This document shows positions 1 to 8,225 of a stretch of DNA of 24,971 nucleotides, in pieces. The DNA comes from DASQQQ01 sp036390995 (GTDB taxonomy: Bacteria; Actinomycetota; UBA4738; HRBIN12). Numbering within the stretch: position 1 is the stretch's first letter; every line of letters begins with the position of its first letter. The notes beneath the pieces are model-generated. The model was given only the letters and a program-made list of their open reading frames with translations. It had not been told where the DNA came from and did no database searches. Both the position numbers and the translations under genes were made by a program. Where the stretch lies: positions 1 to 24,971 of the forward strand of contig DASWAT010000214.1 in NCBI GenBank assembly GCA_036390995.1, given 5' to 3'.

Positions 1-1182
1 CTTCTCGTAGCCCTTCTTCCGCTCCTCCCGGTACCGGGAGACGATGAACAGCGAGTAGTCGATGCCGACCGCCAGGCCGATCATCGTGATCATGTTCTCC
101 ACGAAGAAGTTGAAGTGGAACAGCTGGCCGACCAGGGCCACCAGCCCGAGCGACACCGCGATCGCGAACAGGCCCATCACCAGCGGCAGGATGGCCGCCA
201 GGATCGAGCCGAACACCACGATGAGGACGATCAGCGCGACCACCAGGCCGATCGACTCCGACTTGCGCATGTCCTCCTCGGCCAGCTTCATGAAGTCGGC
301 GAACAGCGCGGCCTGCCCGGCCACCTGCACGGTGTAGGTGTCATTGGCGGCGTTGTCGGCCACCTCGCGCAGGTCCGCGACGATCGCCTCGGACGGCTTG
401 GGGATCGGCACCGCCACCAGGGTGGTGTGCCGGTCGAGCGAGACCAGCGAGCCCGCCTGCTGCATGGCGTCGTAGCCGCTGTAGGGCGGTGCGGCCAGGC
501 GGGACCCGCCCGCACGGGTCACGGCGGTCTCGACGGTCTGCACGGCGTTCAGGAACTGCAGGTTGTTCGTGAAGGCGGCCGCGGAGTGGACCATGACGAA
601 GGCCTCGGGCGGGTCGGCCTGGGCCGGACCGCTCTCGGCTCCGCCCCCGGCCGCGCCGGAGAGCTGGGCGAGCTGTTCGGGCGTCAGCACCTGGGCGTCG
701 AACATCACGGGCGCCGCCTTCGCGACGGCCTCGCTCAGCCTGGCGATCACCGGCCCCGGAGCGCCCCGGATCTGCAGGACCAGGAACACGGCGTGCTGAT
801 CGGGCGTGAAGAGCATCTGCTGGAGCCCGAGTGCGTCCGCGTACGTCGTCACGGGCCCGGAGATGTCCTTCGACCCGAGGACCTGGGTGTCCTGCTTCAG
901 CTGCTGGACGAACGCCGCGTACTTCGGCCCCCACGGTTGGGTCTTCGAGCTCACCACGAAGAACTCCGTGTCCCTGGTGCCCCCGCCGAACTTCGCGTCG
1001 ATCACGTCCTGGGCCTTCACGGACTCGGGCTGGTTCGTGAACGCGATGTCGTCGGTCAGCACGCCGGTCAGCAGCCTCGAGCTCACGACGGCCATGGCGG
1101 CGATGACCACCAACCAGGCGCCGAGCGTCCTCCACGGGTGCCGGCCGCTGACGTTCGCCAGTGATTCAGGATTCAGCCTCAT
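1..1182 (-). CDS. MMPL/RND-family membrane transporter, N-terminal part (3' end outside window)
   Basis: This reading frame stays open to the window edge, so only the first 394 codons are present. Reading the minus strand from the ATG at 1182 gives a short cytoplasmic start, a first membrane helix at about residues 18-39, and an extracytoplasmic domain of about 260 residues. After it come tightly packed membrane helices and the family hallmark GIDYSLFIVSRYREE near the cut end. That motif and layout are those of MMPL proteins (MmpL/YdfJ type), proton-driven RND-like exporters of lipids or hydrophobic compounds. The substrate cannot be read from sequence. A good ribosome site (GGAGGG, about 6 nt away) supports the start. 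The gene lies 97 nt downstream of aroE on the same strand. That gap shows no convincing promoter or terminator, so it could be read through from the aroE operon or stand alone. Family call is firm, function is not. Confidence 0.9.
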   Translation of the reverse strand, partial: MRLNPESLANVSGRHPWRTLGAWLVVIAAMAVVSSRLLTGVLTDDIAFTNQPESVKAQDVIDAKFGGGTRDTEFFVVSSKTQPWGPKYAAFVQQLKQDTQVLGSKDISGPVTTYADALGLQQMLFTPDQHAVFLVLQIRGAPGPVIARLSEAVAKAAPVMFDAQVLTPEQLAQLSGAAGGGAESGPAQADPPEAFVMVHSAAAFTNNLQFLNAVQTVETAVTRAGGSRLAAPPYSGYDAMQQAGSLVSLDRHTTLVAVPIPKPSEAIVADLREVADNAANDTYTVQVAGQAALFADFMKLAEEDMRKSESIGLVVALIVLIVVFGSILAAILPLVMGLFAIAVSLGLVALVGQLFHFNFFVENMITMIGLAVGIDYSLFIVSRYREERKKGYEK

Positions 1183-1279
1183 CGTGCCCTCCGTCGCCGG
1201 GCGGACCCCTCCCACGCATCGCGCCGCCGCTATCCGAGTCACGGTGCCAGCGAGGAGGGGGCGTCGATACGGCTGAAGG

Positions 1280-2167
1280 TCACCCCGCCGAGGGGGCCAA
1301 CGGGCCCGCCCCCGGGGTGGTCGGCTCGGCCAGCTCGGCCAGGGCGGCGGCCGACATCACGGACATCGAGGGATCCTGGCCGGTCCACAGCTGGAACGAC
1401 AGCGCCGCCTGGTGGAGCAGGAGCCCCAGCCCCCCGAACGCCGGCGCGCCGGCGGCCCTGGCCGCCTCGAGCAGGGGGGTGACGGAGGGCCGATACACCA
1501 GGTCGACCACAAGGGTGTCGGGGCCGAGGGGCGGGCCCTCGAACGGCTCTCCCTCGCCTCCAACGGGGGTGGCGTTGACCAGCAGATCCGCCCGGATCCT
1601 CGCGGCCTCCCAGAACGGAACGATGTGGAGCTCCGTGTCCTGCCCGCGGATCGCCGCACCGAGCGCCTCGGCCCTCGCGGGGTCGCGCACCGCGACCGTG
1701 AGGTGGGCCAGGCCGCCGCGAACCAGGGCCAGCGCGCACGCCCGAGCGGCGCCGCCGGCCCCGTAGAGCAGCGCCGAGTGGCCGGCCGGGTCGAACCCGG
1801 CGTCGCGCCGGAGGAACCGGTCGAACCCGGGGGCGTCGGTGTTGTGGCCCTCGAGGCCGGCGGTCCCCACCACGATGGTGTTCACCGCTCGGAGCAGGGC
1901 CGCGTCCTCCGAGAGCTCGGAGATGCGCTCGGCGGCCTCGGTCTTGTGGGGCATCGTCACGTTCGCGCCGGCGAAGCCGAGCGCCACCAGGCCCTGCAGC
2001 GCGGCCGCGAGCGAGCCCGGCGGCACCGCCAGGGGCAGGTACACCCAGTCCAGGCCGAGCGCCGCGAAGGCCGCGTTGTGGATCACCGGGGACAGGCTGT
2101 GAGACGCGGGCCAGGCGATCACGCCGACGAGGCGGGTGGCCCCCGACACGCGCAGGCCGGGGGTCAC
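1280..2167 (-). CDS. aroE: Shikimate dehydrogenase (NADP+)
   Basis: AroE reduces 3-dehydroshikimate to shikimate with NADPH in the cytoplasmic chorismate pathway. The protein shows the shikimate-binding SHSLSP near residue 22, NVTMPHK with the catalytic lysine at about 75, GHNTD with the partner aspartate at about 111, the nucleotide loop GAGGAARA at about 136, VNATPVG, and the C-terminal LLxQAxxSFxLWTG block. Length from the GTG at 2167 is 295 aa, normal for the family. That start gives a GTGA overlap with the mltG stop, implying translational coupling. A second GTG at 2149 would give 289 aa and is equally possible, as neither has a strong ribosome site. Longer reading toward 2581 is not real, because it runs through mltG in the wrong frame. 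The mltG-aroE adjacency is common in Actinomycetota and Firmicutes. Confidence 0.95.
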   Translation of the reverse strand: MTPGLRVSGATRLVGVIAWPASHSLSPVIHNAAFAALGLDWVYLPLAVPPGSLAAALQGLVALGFAGANVTMPHKTEAAERISELSEDAALLRAVNTIVVGTAGLEGHNTDAPGFDRFLRRDAGFDPAGHSALLYGAGGAARACALALVRGGLAHLTVAVRDPARAEALGAAIRGQDTELHIVPFWEAARIRADLLVNATPVGGEGEPFEGPPLGPDTLVVDLVYRPSVTPLLEAARAAGAPAFGGLGLLLHQAALSFQLWTGQDPSMSVMSAAALAELAEPTTPGAGPLAPSAG

Positions 2168-3231
2168 CCCAGGCACCGGGCCTTGTCCTGGAGGAACCGC
2201 TGGTAGGTCACGCTGAACGCGTGGTGACCGTCGGCGCCACACAGCACGTAATACAGGTACGGGACGTCGGCGGGGTCCAGGGCTGCCCGCAGGGAGGCCA
2301 GGCCGGGGCTCGCGATCGGGGTCGGCGGCAGCCCGGTATGCAGCCGGGTGTTGTACGGGCTGTCGATCTGGAAGTCTGACGCGGTGAGCCCGTTCGAGGG
2401 GTCGGGGTCGATGTACTGGACCGTGGCGTCGATGCCGAGGGCCATGCCCTTGGCCAGGCGGTTGTAGATGACCGCGGCGATCAGGGGACGGTCCTTCTCG
2501 ATGCGGGCCTCCTCCTCGATCATCGAGGCGATCGTCACCGCCTGGTACGGCGTCACGCCGAGCTTGTCCGCGTCCTGCCATGGGAGCGAGGCCGCCTCGG
2601 TCCGGAACTCATCGAGGAGCTTCGTGATGACCTCGTCCGGCGTGGTGCCTCGTTTGCGGAACTCGTAGGTGTTCGGGAACAGGAACCCCTCGAGCGGCTT
2701 GTCGTTCGGCAGGTACGGGGGGAGGGACCAAGCGCCGGCGTCCGCGGCGTGGAGGAACCGCCGCGCCCCGATGTGCAGCACCTGCTGGACGCGGTCGGCG
2801 ATCTGGGTCAGCCGGAAGCCCTCCGGGATCGTGAGGTCGACGGTGGGGACGGGCGGCGGCGCCTTCGTCAGCGTGGTGAAGGCGGCGTCCGGCGTCATGT
2901 TCGTGGTGAGCGCGTAGGTGCCGGCACGGATGGCGTCGGCTTTGCCGCTGCGGCGCAGGAGCCACTTCGAGACCTCGCCGCACCGGATCACGCCCTGCCG
3001 GTGGAGCGCGTCGACGATCTGGTTGCCGGAGACGCCTTCCGACACGGTGAAGCTGACCGGATCCCGTGGGCCCGAAGCGTCCCCGCACCAGGCGTAGTAG
3101 CGGACCCCGGCGGCGACCACGAGCCCGGCGACGATCAGGAAGGCGAGCCCCAGGCGAAGACCCCAGTGCGGAGGGCGGCGGTGCCGTCCCTCGGAGCGCT
3201 CGTCGACGTCGGCGGTGGGCGTCTGCACCAC
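2164..3231 (-). CDS. mltG: Endolytic murein transglycosylase MltG
   Basis: MltG is a membrane-anchored lytic transglycosylase (YceG family) that cuts nascent glycan strands at the outer face of the membrane and so ends peptidoglycan polymerisation. The 355-aa protein has a charged cytoplasmic start, one membrane helix at about residues 24-46, a LysM-like region at about 60-125, and the catalytic domain. The catalytic glutamate lies in ASMIEEEA (about residue 239), followed by AAVIYNRL and the conserved LHTGLPPTPIASPG (about 297-310). The start is a GTG at 3231 followed directly by a second GTG. The only good AGGAGG lies some 27 nt upstream, so the exact start is uncertain. It sits 43 nt after ruvX and overlaps aroE by 4 nt. 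Family assignment is secure. Confidence 0.95.
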   Translation of the reverse strand: MVQTPTADVDERSEGRHRRPPHWGLRLGLAFLIVAGLVVAAGVRYYAWCGDASGPRDPVSFTVSEGVSGNQIVDALHRQGVIRCGEVSKWLLRRSGKADAIRAGTYALTTNMTPDAAFTTLTKAPPPVPTVDLTIPEGFRLTQIADRVQQVLHIGARRFLHAADAGAWSLPPYLPNDKPLEGFLFPNTYEFRKRGTTPDEVITKLLDEFRTEAASLPWQDADKLGVTPYQAVTIASMIEEEARIEKDRPLIAAVIYNRLAKGMALGIDATVQYIDPDPSNGLTASDFQIDSPYNTRLHTGLPPTPIASPGLASLRAALDPADVPYLYYVLCGADGHHAFSVTYQRFLQDKARCLG

Positions 3232-3274
3232 GGTGTTGGAGGATACCCGGACCCGGCGGGCCTCCTCAGGGGGG

Positions 3275-3706
3275 TCAGACGGGGGGCGAACCGACGTCCA
3301 GGTAGGACTGCAGGATCACCGTGGCGGCCGACCGGTCCACGACCCGCCGGCGCTGCCGACCCGAGGCGCCGGCCTCGCGCAGGGCCCGCTCGGCCTCGAC
3401 GGTGGACAGGCGCTCGTCGTGCAGGACCACCGGCACCCCCAGGAACGATCGGAGTACGCCGGCGAACCCCTCCGCGTGGCGGGCACGGGTCCCCCACTCC
3501 CCCGCCATGGTCAGCGGAAGCCCCACCACGACGAGCGTGACCTCGTGCTCGCGCACGAGCTTCGCGATCGCCTTCAGGTCGTCGGGCGCTCCGGTCCGCA
3601 CGGTGCCGAGCGGCACCGCCAGCCGCCGATCGGGGTCCGAGATGGCCACGCCGATGCGCGCGTCGCCGAGGTCGAGGCACAGGACCCGCCCACTAGTCTG
3701 GTCCAT
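3275..3706 (-). CDS. ruvX: Putative pre-16S rRNA nuclease / Holliday-junction resolvase-like RuvX (YqgF)
   Basis: This 143-aa RNase H-fold protein matches the YqgF/RuvX family, which takes part in 5' maturation of 16S rRNA in E. coli and is also described as a resolvase-like nuclease. Visible motifs are the first acidic strand LDLGDARIGVA (aspartate at about residue 12), VVVGLP, HDERLST, and the last acidic site in VDRSAATVILQSYLD. All expected catalytic acidic positions are present. The ATG at 3706 is separated from the alaS stop by a single base, so it is almost certainly translated from the alaS message. The alaS-ruvX-mltG-aroE order is conserved widely. The name is firm; which biochemical role dominates in this organism is unknown. 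Confidence 0.95.
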   Translation of the reverse strand: MDQTSGRVLCLDLGDARIGVAISDPDRRLAVPLGTVRTGAPDDLKAIAKLVREHEVTLVVVGLPLTMAGEWGTRARHAEGFAGVLRSFLGVPVVLHDERLSTVEAERALREAGASGRQRRRVVDRSAATVILQSYLDVGSPPV

Positions 3707-3707
3707 A

Positions 3708-6332
3708 CTAGCGTCCGGCGAGGAGCTCCTCCAACCGCGCCGGGATCAGCCCGAGCGCGTCCTTCACGGCCTCGCCCCTCGGGCCCCCGGCGGTCCCGAG
3801 GATCGGCTTGCCCCCGGCGCCGCCGCCGACGACCTTTGCCGCCGGCTCCAGCAGCTGCTTCGCGTCCACCCCCCGGGAGACCAGGTTCTTGCTGCACGCA
3901 CCCACCAGCAGGGCCCGGCCCCCGGCGCCGCTGCCCAGCACCACCGCGGCGCCACCCCGGTTCTCCAGGCCCCCCACCGCACCCTGGGCCAGCTCGCGCA
4001 GCTCGTCGGCGTCGCCGTCCTGCTCGAGCGTCACGAGCTTCGCGCCCCCGACGTCCAGCGCGGCGGCGGCGATCTGCGCCGCCCGCGCCGCCACGTCCTG
4101 CTTGCGGATCGTGCCGAGCTCGCTCTGGAGACGCTTGTTCTGGTCCAGGAGCTCGCGGATCCGCTCGGGGGCGGCGTGTCGATCCCCGACCTGGAGGGTC
4201 TCCAGGATGTCCTCGAGCAGGTGGCGCTCGGCGTTGATCTCGCGCAGAGCGTCGGGGCCGACGAGCGCCTCGACGCGGCGCATGCCGGCGCCGATGCTCG
4301 ACTCGCCGAGGATCCGCACCAGCGCCACGTTGCCGGTCCGGTGCACGTGCGTGCCGCCGCAGAGCTCGACCGAGTAGTCCCCCACCTCCACCACGCGCAC
4401 GAACTCGCCGTACTTCTCGCCGAACAGCGCGATGGCGCCTTGGTTCTTCGCCTCGTCGAACGTGGTCTCGTAGATCTTCACCGGCGCGTCCTCGGCCAGG
4501 CGCTCGTTCGCGATCTCCTCGGCCTGCTCGAGGAGATCGCGAGGCACCGCCGAGTGGTGGGGGAAGTCGAACCGCAACCGCCCCGGCGCCACCAGCGATC
4601 CGGCCTGCCGGGCGTGGTCGCCGAGCACGTGCCGGAGCGTCCAGTGCACGATGTGTGTCGCCGTGTGGGCCCGGGCCGTGGAGTCCCGTCGCACCCGGTC
4701 GACCTCGGCGTGAGCCTCCTCGCCCTCGCGAACCTCGCCCGATTGCACGATCCCGGTGTGGACGATCACCTCGCCGGAGCCCCACTGGGCATCGACCACG
4801 CGGACCAGTCCGCCGGGCGTGCGGACGTAGCCGTGATCGCCGATCTGCCCGCCCGACTCCGCGTAGAACGGCGTGCGGTCCAGGACCAGCCGCACCTCCT
4901 CGCCCTCGCCGGCCACCTCGGAGCGGCCCCCGTCGCCGAGGACCGCCAGCACCCGCCCGTCGGCCTCGAGGCTCTGGTAGCCGAGGAACTCGGTCGGGCC
5001 GGCCTGCGCCGCGACCTCCGCGACGTCCTCGCCGACGCGCGACCGCTTCGCGGCCTTCTTGGCGCGATCCCGCTGCTCGGCCATGAGGACGTCGAACCGC
5101 TCCTCGTCGATGGACAGGCCGGCGTCCTGGACCAGCTCCCGCGTGAGCTCCCTGGGGAAGCCGAACGTGTCGTGGAGCTTGAACACCACGTCCCCCGGCA
5201 CCGTCCCGCTCGGCGGCGTCTTCGCGATCTCCTCGTCGAACAGCCCCATGCCCTGCCGGAGCGTCCCTGCGAAGCGCTCCTCCTCGGACGAGGCCACCTG
5301 CACGACGTACGCCCGGTTCTCCGCGAGCTCCGGGAACGCGTCGCCGAAGCGATCGACGGTGACCTCGACCAGTCGTTCCACCACCGGGGTCTGGATGTCG
5401 AGGCGGCGGGCGTGGCTGACCAGGCGCCGGAGCTCGCGACGCAGCACGTAGCCGCGACCCTCGTTCGAGGGCAGCACGCCGTCGGCGATCAGGAAGGTGG
5501 TGGCACGGCCGTGCTCGGCGAGGATCTTCAGCGACACGTCGGTGCGCTCGTCCTGTCCGTGGCGCATGCCGGAGAGCGACTCCGCGACCTCGAGCAGCGG
5601 GCGGAACAGGTCGGTCTCGAACACGTCGTCCACGTCCTGCAGCGCGGTCGCCACCCGCTCGAGGCTGGCGCCGGTGTCGATGTTCTTCGCCGGGAGCTCG
5701 CCGACCACGTCCTCGCGCTCGTCGACCTCGTCCTGCATGAAGACGTGGTTCCAGATCTCCATGAAGCGTTCCTCGTCGACCGCGGGGCCGCCGTCGGGCC
5801 CGTACTTCGGGCCGCGGTCCACGAAGATCTCCGAGCAGGGACCCGCGGGGCCGGCCGCGTGGGTGGACCAGTAGTTGTCGGCCTTGCCCCGCCGCACGAT
5901 GCGCTCGGCGGGGATCCCGATGTCCTGCCAGATCTCGATGGTCTCTTCGTCGGTCTCGAACACCGAGGTCCACAGCCGGTCGGGGTCGATGCCGAACCCC
6001 TCGGTCACGAGCTCGAACCCCCAGCCGCACGACTCCCGCTTGAAGTAGTCGCCGAAGGAGAAGTTGCCGAGCATCTCGAACATCGACAGGTGCCGAGCCG
6101 TGTGCCCGACGAGATCGATGTCCACCGCCCGGAAGCACTTCTGGGTGCTGGTAGCGCGGGGGAACGGGGCCGGGACGTGGCCCAGGAAGAACGGGATGAA
6201 CTGGTTCATCCCGGCATTGGTGAGCAGGAGCCCTGACTCCGGCGGCGGGATCAGCGACGAGGAGGGGACGCGCTTGTGCCCGCGCTCCTCGAAGAAGCGC
6301 AGGAACGTCTCGCGGATCGTGGCGCCGTCCAT
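3708..6332 (-). CDS. alaS: Alanine--tRNA ligase
   Basis: AlaRS charges tRNA-Ala and edits mischarged Ser and Gly. The 874-aa chain has normal bacterial length and all parts in order. The class II core contains GHKRVPSSSL, TNAGMNQF and RATSTQKCFRAVDIDLVG. The helical tRNA-recognition region follows, then the editing domain with zinc ligands HTATH (556-560) and CGGTH (658-662). The C-terminal DHHA1/C-Ala domain contains GGGAGGKP. The ATG at 6332 is preceded by a 38-nt gap with no strong Shine-Dalgarno, but the canonical N-terminus (IRETFLRFFEERGHKRV) fixes the start. It is the central gene of the DUF948 / small membrane protein / alaS / ruvX / mltG / aroE cluster. No damage or frameshift is seen. 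Confidence 0.98.
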   Translation of the reverse strand: MDGATIRETFLRFFEERGHKRVPSSSLIPPPESGLLLTNAGMNQFIPFFLGHVPAPFPRATSTQKCFRAVDIDLVGHTARHLSMFEMLGNFSFGDYFKRESCGWGFELVTEGFGIDPDRLWTSVFETDEETIEIWQDIGIPAERIVRRGKADNYWSTHAAGPAGPCSEIFVDRGPKYGPDGGPAVDEERFMEIWNHVFMQDEVDEREDVVGELPAKNIDTGASLERVATALQDVDDVFETDLFRPLLEVAESLSGMRHGQDERTDVSLKILAEHGRATTFLIADGVLPSNEGRGYVLRRELRRLVSHARRLDIQTPVVERLVEVTVDRFGDAFPELAENRAYVVQVASSEEERFAGTLRQGMGLFDEEIAKTPPSGTVPGDVVFKLHDTFGFPRELTRELVQDAGLSIDEERFDVLMAEQRDRAKKAAKRSRVGEDVAEVAAQAGPTEFLGYQSLEADGRVLAVLGDGGRSEVAGEGEEVRLVLDRTPFYAESGGQIGDHGYVRTPGGLVRVVDAQWGSGEVIVHTGIVQSGEVREGEEAHAEVDRVRRDSTARAHTATHIVHWTLRHVLGDHARQAGSLVAPGRLRFDFPHHSAVPRDLLEQAEEIANERLAEDAPVKIYETTFDEAKNQGAIALFGEKYGEFVRVVEVGDYSVELCGGTHVHRTGNVALVRILGESSIGAGMRRVEALVGPDALREINAERHLLEDILETLQVGDRHAAPERIRELLDQNKRLQSELGTIRKQDVAARAAQIAAAALDVGGAKLVTLEQDGDADELRELAQGAVGGLENRGGAAVVLGSGAGGRALLVGACSKNLVSRGVDAKQLLEPAAKVVGGGAGGKPILGTAGGPRGEAVKDALGLIPARLEELLAGR

Positions 6333-6370
6333 CGGAACGCCAGTCTACCGGTGGCCCCGGCCCGGTCCGT

Positions 6371-6607
6371 TCAGCGGATGTCCGGCGGGGTCGAGCGGAG
6401 CTCGTCCTGGCGCTCCTGCATCGCCTTCTTGCCCTCGGCGATGGACTCGGACACGAGCTTGGAGAACTCCAGCAGGCTGCCCCGGGCCTCGCGCGCGATG
6501 TTCGCCGGTGCGACCTTGTCCACCTGCCTGCGCGCGAACCGGGCCGTCATCACGGCGCCCGCGGCGCCGGCACCGACGCCGACGAAGAGCCAGAACAGCC
6601 GCCTCAC
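6371..6607 (-). CDS. Small membrane-anchored protein of unknown function (DUF6167-like)
   Basis: This 78-aa protein has an N-terminal hydrophobic, glycine/alanine-rich helix at about residues 4-22 (LFWLFVGVGAGAAGAVMTAR). A basic, amphipathic, largely helical tail follows, containing ANIAREARGSLLEFSKLVSE. The size, the RRLFW start and the position between a DUF948 gene and alaS match a small protein widely kept at this place in Actinomycetota (DUF6167-type). I make that match from memory of the family, not from a search. It overlaps the DUF948 gene by 4 nt (ATGA), so the two are probably translated together and may form a membrane-associated pair. No catalytic motif is visible, and no function can be assigned. 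Confidence 0.8.
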   Translation of the reverse strand: MRRLFWLFVGVGAGAAGAVMTARFARRQVDKVAPANIAREARGSLLEFSKLVSESIAEGKKAMQERQDELRSTPPDIR

Positions 6608-7008
6608 GTCCTACGCGCCCTTCTTCCCCGCCCTGCCGCCTTTCCACCCCGGAGCCGCGAGGCCGCCTTCGACAAGCCGGCCCCGAACGAGATGACCTTC
6701 ACGAGCGGGCCGGAGGCGGCATCCTCCACGAGCTTCGTCACCTTCTCCACGCGGCCCACGATGTTGCCGGCCGACACGAGCATCGTGTCCACCCGGTCGA
6801 TCTCGCGGTTCGTCTTCTCGACCGAGATCTTGACCTCGGAGAGCAGGGGCATCGTCTCCTCGCGGATCCCGTCGATCAGCATCTTCGTGCTCTCGAGCGT
6901 GCGGAACGTGCTCAGCAGGACCACGCACAGGAACAGGACGAGCAGCCCCCAGAACGCGGCCAGGACGATCAGCGCGATGTCCCCGGCGTTGGCGGCGATG
7001 ACGGCCAT
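6604..7008 (-). CDS. DUF948 domain-containing membrane protein
   Basis: The 134-aa protein has one membrane helix at about residues 9-33. A long amphipathic coiled-coil-like segment follows (TLESTKMLIDGIREETMPLL, then SVEKTNREIDRVDTMLVSAG), then a hydrophobic patch and a short arginine/lysine-rich tail (GRGRRARRT). This is the DUF948 architecture, known from Firmicutes general stress proteins and from actinobacterial genes upstream of alaS. Its biochemical role is not established. The ATG at 7008 has a good ribosome site (AGGAGT, 7 nt away) and a likely promoter just upstream. It is the first gene of the alaS cluster and overlaps the next small membrane gene by 4 nt. Confidence 0.88.
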   Translation of the reverse strand: MAVIAANAGDIALIVLAAFWGLLVLFLCVVLLSTFRTLESTKMLIDGIREETMPLLSEVKISVEKTNREIDRVDTMLVSAGNIVGRVEKVTKLVEDAASGPLVKVISFGAGLSKAASRLRGGKAAGRGRRARRT

Positions 7009-7046
7009 CGGATCACTCCTCGTGGGTTCGGGGTTGTGGCTCGGGC

Positions 7047-7077
7047 ATCATACCCAGCGTCCCGAGACCCGAGTCCA
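7047..7077 (-). promoter_or_regulatory. Candidate promoter of the DUF948-alaS-ruvX-mltG-aroE operon
   Basis: Reading the minus strand, a strong -10 box TATGAT lies at 7052-7047. A partial -35 box TGGACT lies at 7077-7072, with a 19-nt spacer. The predicted start of transcription near 7040 would leave a leader of about 30 nt before the ATG at 7008, ending in AGGAGT. The spacer is longer than ideal and the -35 matches the consensus at only four of six positions, so the call rests mainly on the -10 box and its position in a 117-nt intergenic gap. Confidence 0.45.
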
Positions 7078-7125
7078 CTCACCCGTGCGCCGCAACCCTC
7101 GGTGCCCGTCCGTGCCGGGTGGAGC

Positions 7126-7980
7126 TCAGCGCCAGCTTCCCCAGACGGGGTCGTCGTGACTCGCGGGCTCGCTCTCACCCTCGACTTCGTGGAGCTCGAT
7201 CACGGGCGGTGCCGACTCCGGTTCGGACACCTCGGCGATGGCTGCCAGCTGTTCGTCCAGATCGCCGATCGCCTCGCTCATCGGATCCACCGCCTCTTGG
7301 ATGCGCTGGCCGATCCGAGCGGCACGGAGTCGGGCCTCCTCGATGGAGACCCGGACCGAATCCACGAGGGGCGCCACATGATCGCGCCAGCCCTTCAGAC
7401 GGTCGACCTCTTCTCTGATCCGCTGATGGACGATCTCGGTCTGCCGGAGCTGCTCCTCCGCCTGCCGGCTGGCCGCCTCCACGATGCGGGACATAGCCTC
7501 CTCCGCCGCGTGGAGGACGTCGGAGACCTCTTTGGCGGTCGAGGGCGATCCGGGCTGTCCGCCGGCGCTCGGGGCGGACTCGAGCTCCGCGATCCGATCC
7601 TCGGCCTCCCGCATCCGTTCGCCCTCGCTCACGAGGGCCTGCCGGGCGGCGAACAGCTCCTGGCGGAGCTCGTCGAGCTCCTTCTCGAGCTTGGCGCTGC
7701 GGTCTTCGGTGGCGAGTGCCCGCTCGAGGTCGGCACGGAGCTCGGTGGTCTCGGTCTCCGCTGCGCCGAGCCGCTCCGCCTGCTCGGTGGCCTGGTCCTG
7801 CAGGACCTGCAGCTCGGTCTGGAGGTGCACGACCTGTTCCTCGGCTTCCTTGGCCCGGCCTTCCTCCCTCTTGGCCTGGACCGACACATGGTCGAACATG
7901 CGCTCACGATCGGCGAGGAGATCACGGACGCTCTTCGCCTGGTAACCGAGGAGCCCTCGTTTGAGCCGGGGCGCTTCCAT
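7126..7980 (-). CDS. DivIVA-like coiled-coil protein
   Basis: This acidic protein of 284 aa is soluble and mostly coiled coil. Its N-terminus (residues 5-30: LKRGLLGYQAKSVRDLLADR and on) resembles the short DivIVA membrane-binding/crossed-helix motif seen in actinobacterial cell-division and polarity proteins. Long heptad-rich helices follow at about 24-130 and 145-240, separated by a flexible Ser/Gly/Pro linker (SAPSAGGQPGSPST). The protein ends in an acidic tail finishing in DPVWGSWR. There is no membrane helix or catalytic motif. The ATG at 7980 has a strong ribosome site (GGGAGGATC) and a good promoter upstream. It is transcribed divergently from the subtilase gene and toward the DUF948 cluster. 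A scaffold role in division or envelope growth is inferred from the fold only. The DivIVA link is by N-terminal resemblance and should be taken as moderate. Confidence 0.75.
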   Translation of the reverse strand: MEAPRLKRGLLGYQAKSVRDLLADRERMFDHVSVQAKREEGRAKEAEEQVVHLQTELQVLQDQATEQAERLGAAETETTELRADLERALATEDRSAKLEKELDELRQELFAARQALVSEGERMREAEDRIAELESAPSAGGQPGSPSTAKEVSDVLHAAEEAMSRIVEAASRQAEEQLRQTEIVHQRIREEVDRLKGWRDHVAPLVDSVRVSIEEARLRAARIGQRIQEAVDPMSEAIGDLDEQLAAIAEVSEPESAPPVIELHEVEGESEPASHDDPVWGSWR

Positions 7981-8021
7981 CCGGAAAGATCCTCCCTCGA
8001 GGTCGGACAGGCCGCCTCTGG

Positions 8022-8049
8022 ATTATGCGCCCCGCATGGGGGACTTCAA
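8022..8049 (-). promoter_or_regulatory. Candidate sigma-70-type promoter of the DivIVA-like gene
   Basis: On the minus strand a -35-like TTGAAG at 8049-8044 is followed after 16 nt by the -10 box CATAAT at 8027-8022, which matches the consensus at five of six positions. The spacer contains CCCC and GGGG arms around CATGC, a small inverted repeat that might bind a regulator. Transcription would start near 8015, leaving a leader of about 35 nt with GGGAGGATC before the ATG at 7980. Confidence 0.5.
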
Positions 8050-8225
8050 CCACACCCCCCGAGCGATCTACAGATCTCGGCGGGTGGCTCGTCCTGTCTT
8101 CTACGGATCGCCGCCGATCGTCTGGGACCCGCGGTTCGTACAGGCTTGACCGACAGCACGGACGCCCCATGGCGTGCTGCCCCGATTTGACCAAGCGCGA
8201 CCCAAGGCGTACGGAATGACGTGTT

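Noticed and set aside
2168..2581. Longer aroE frame
   Set aside because: It runs through mltG in the wrong frame, and AroE homology begins only at about 2150.
3321..6236. 971-codon open frame on the plus strand
   Set aside because: It lies antisense to alaS and ruvX, whose protein motifs are unmistakable. Its translation is rich in Arg, His, Leu and Asp with no domain, as expected of a shadow frame in high-GC DNA.
6347..6366. ACCGG/CCGGT arms before alaS as a leader regulator or T-box
   Set aside because: Five-bp arms with a 10-nt loop in a 38-nt gap are too weak, and there is no room for a T-box.
8146..8215. Two TTGACC boxes as promoters of the subtilase gene
   Set aside because: Neither has an acceptable -10 box at 16-18 nt, so I do not list them as a promoter.
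8025..8219. Short open frames in the 280-nt intergenic region, both strands
   Set aside because: No ribosome sites, no recognisable composition or motif, and they overlap the promoter elements.
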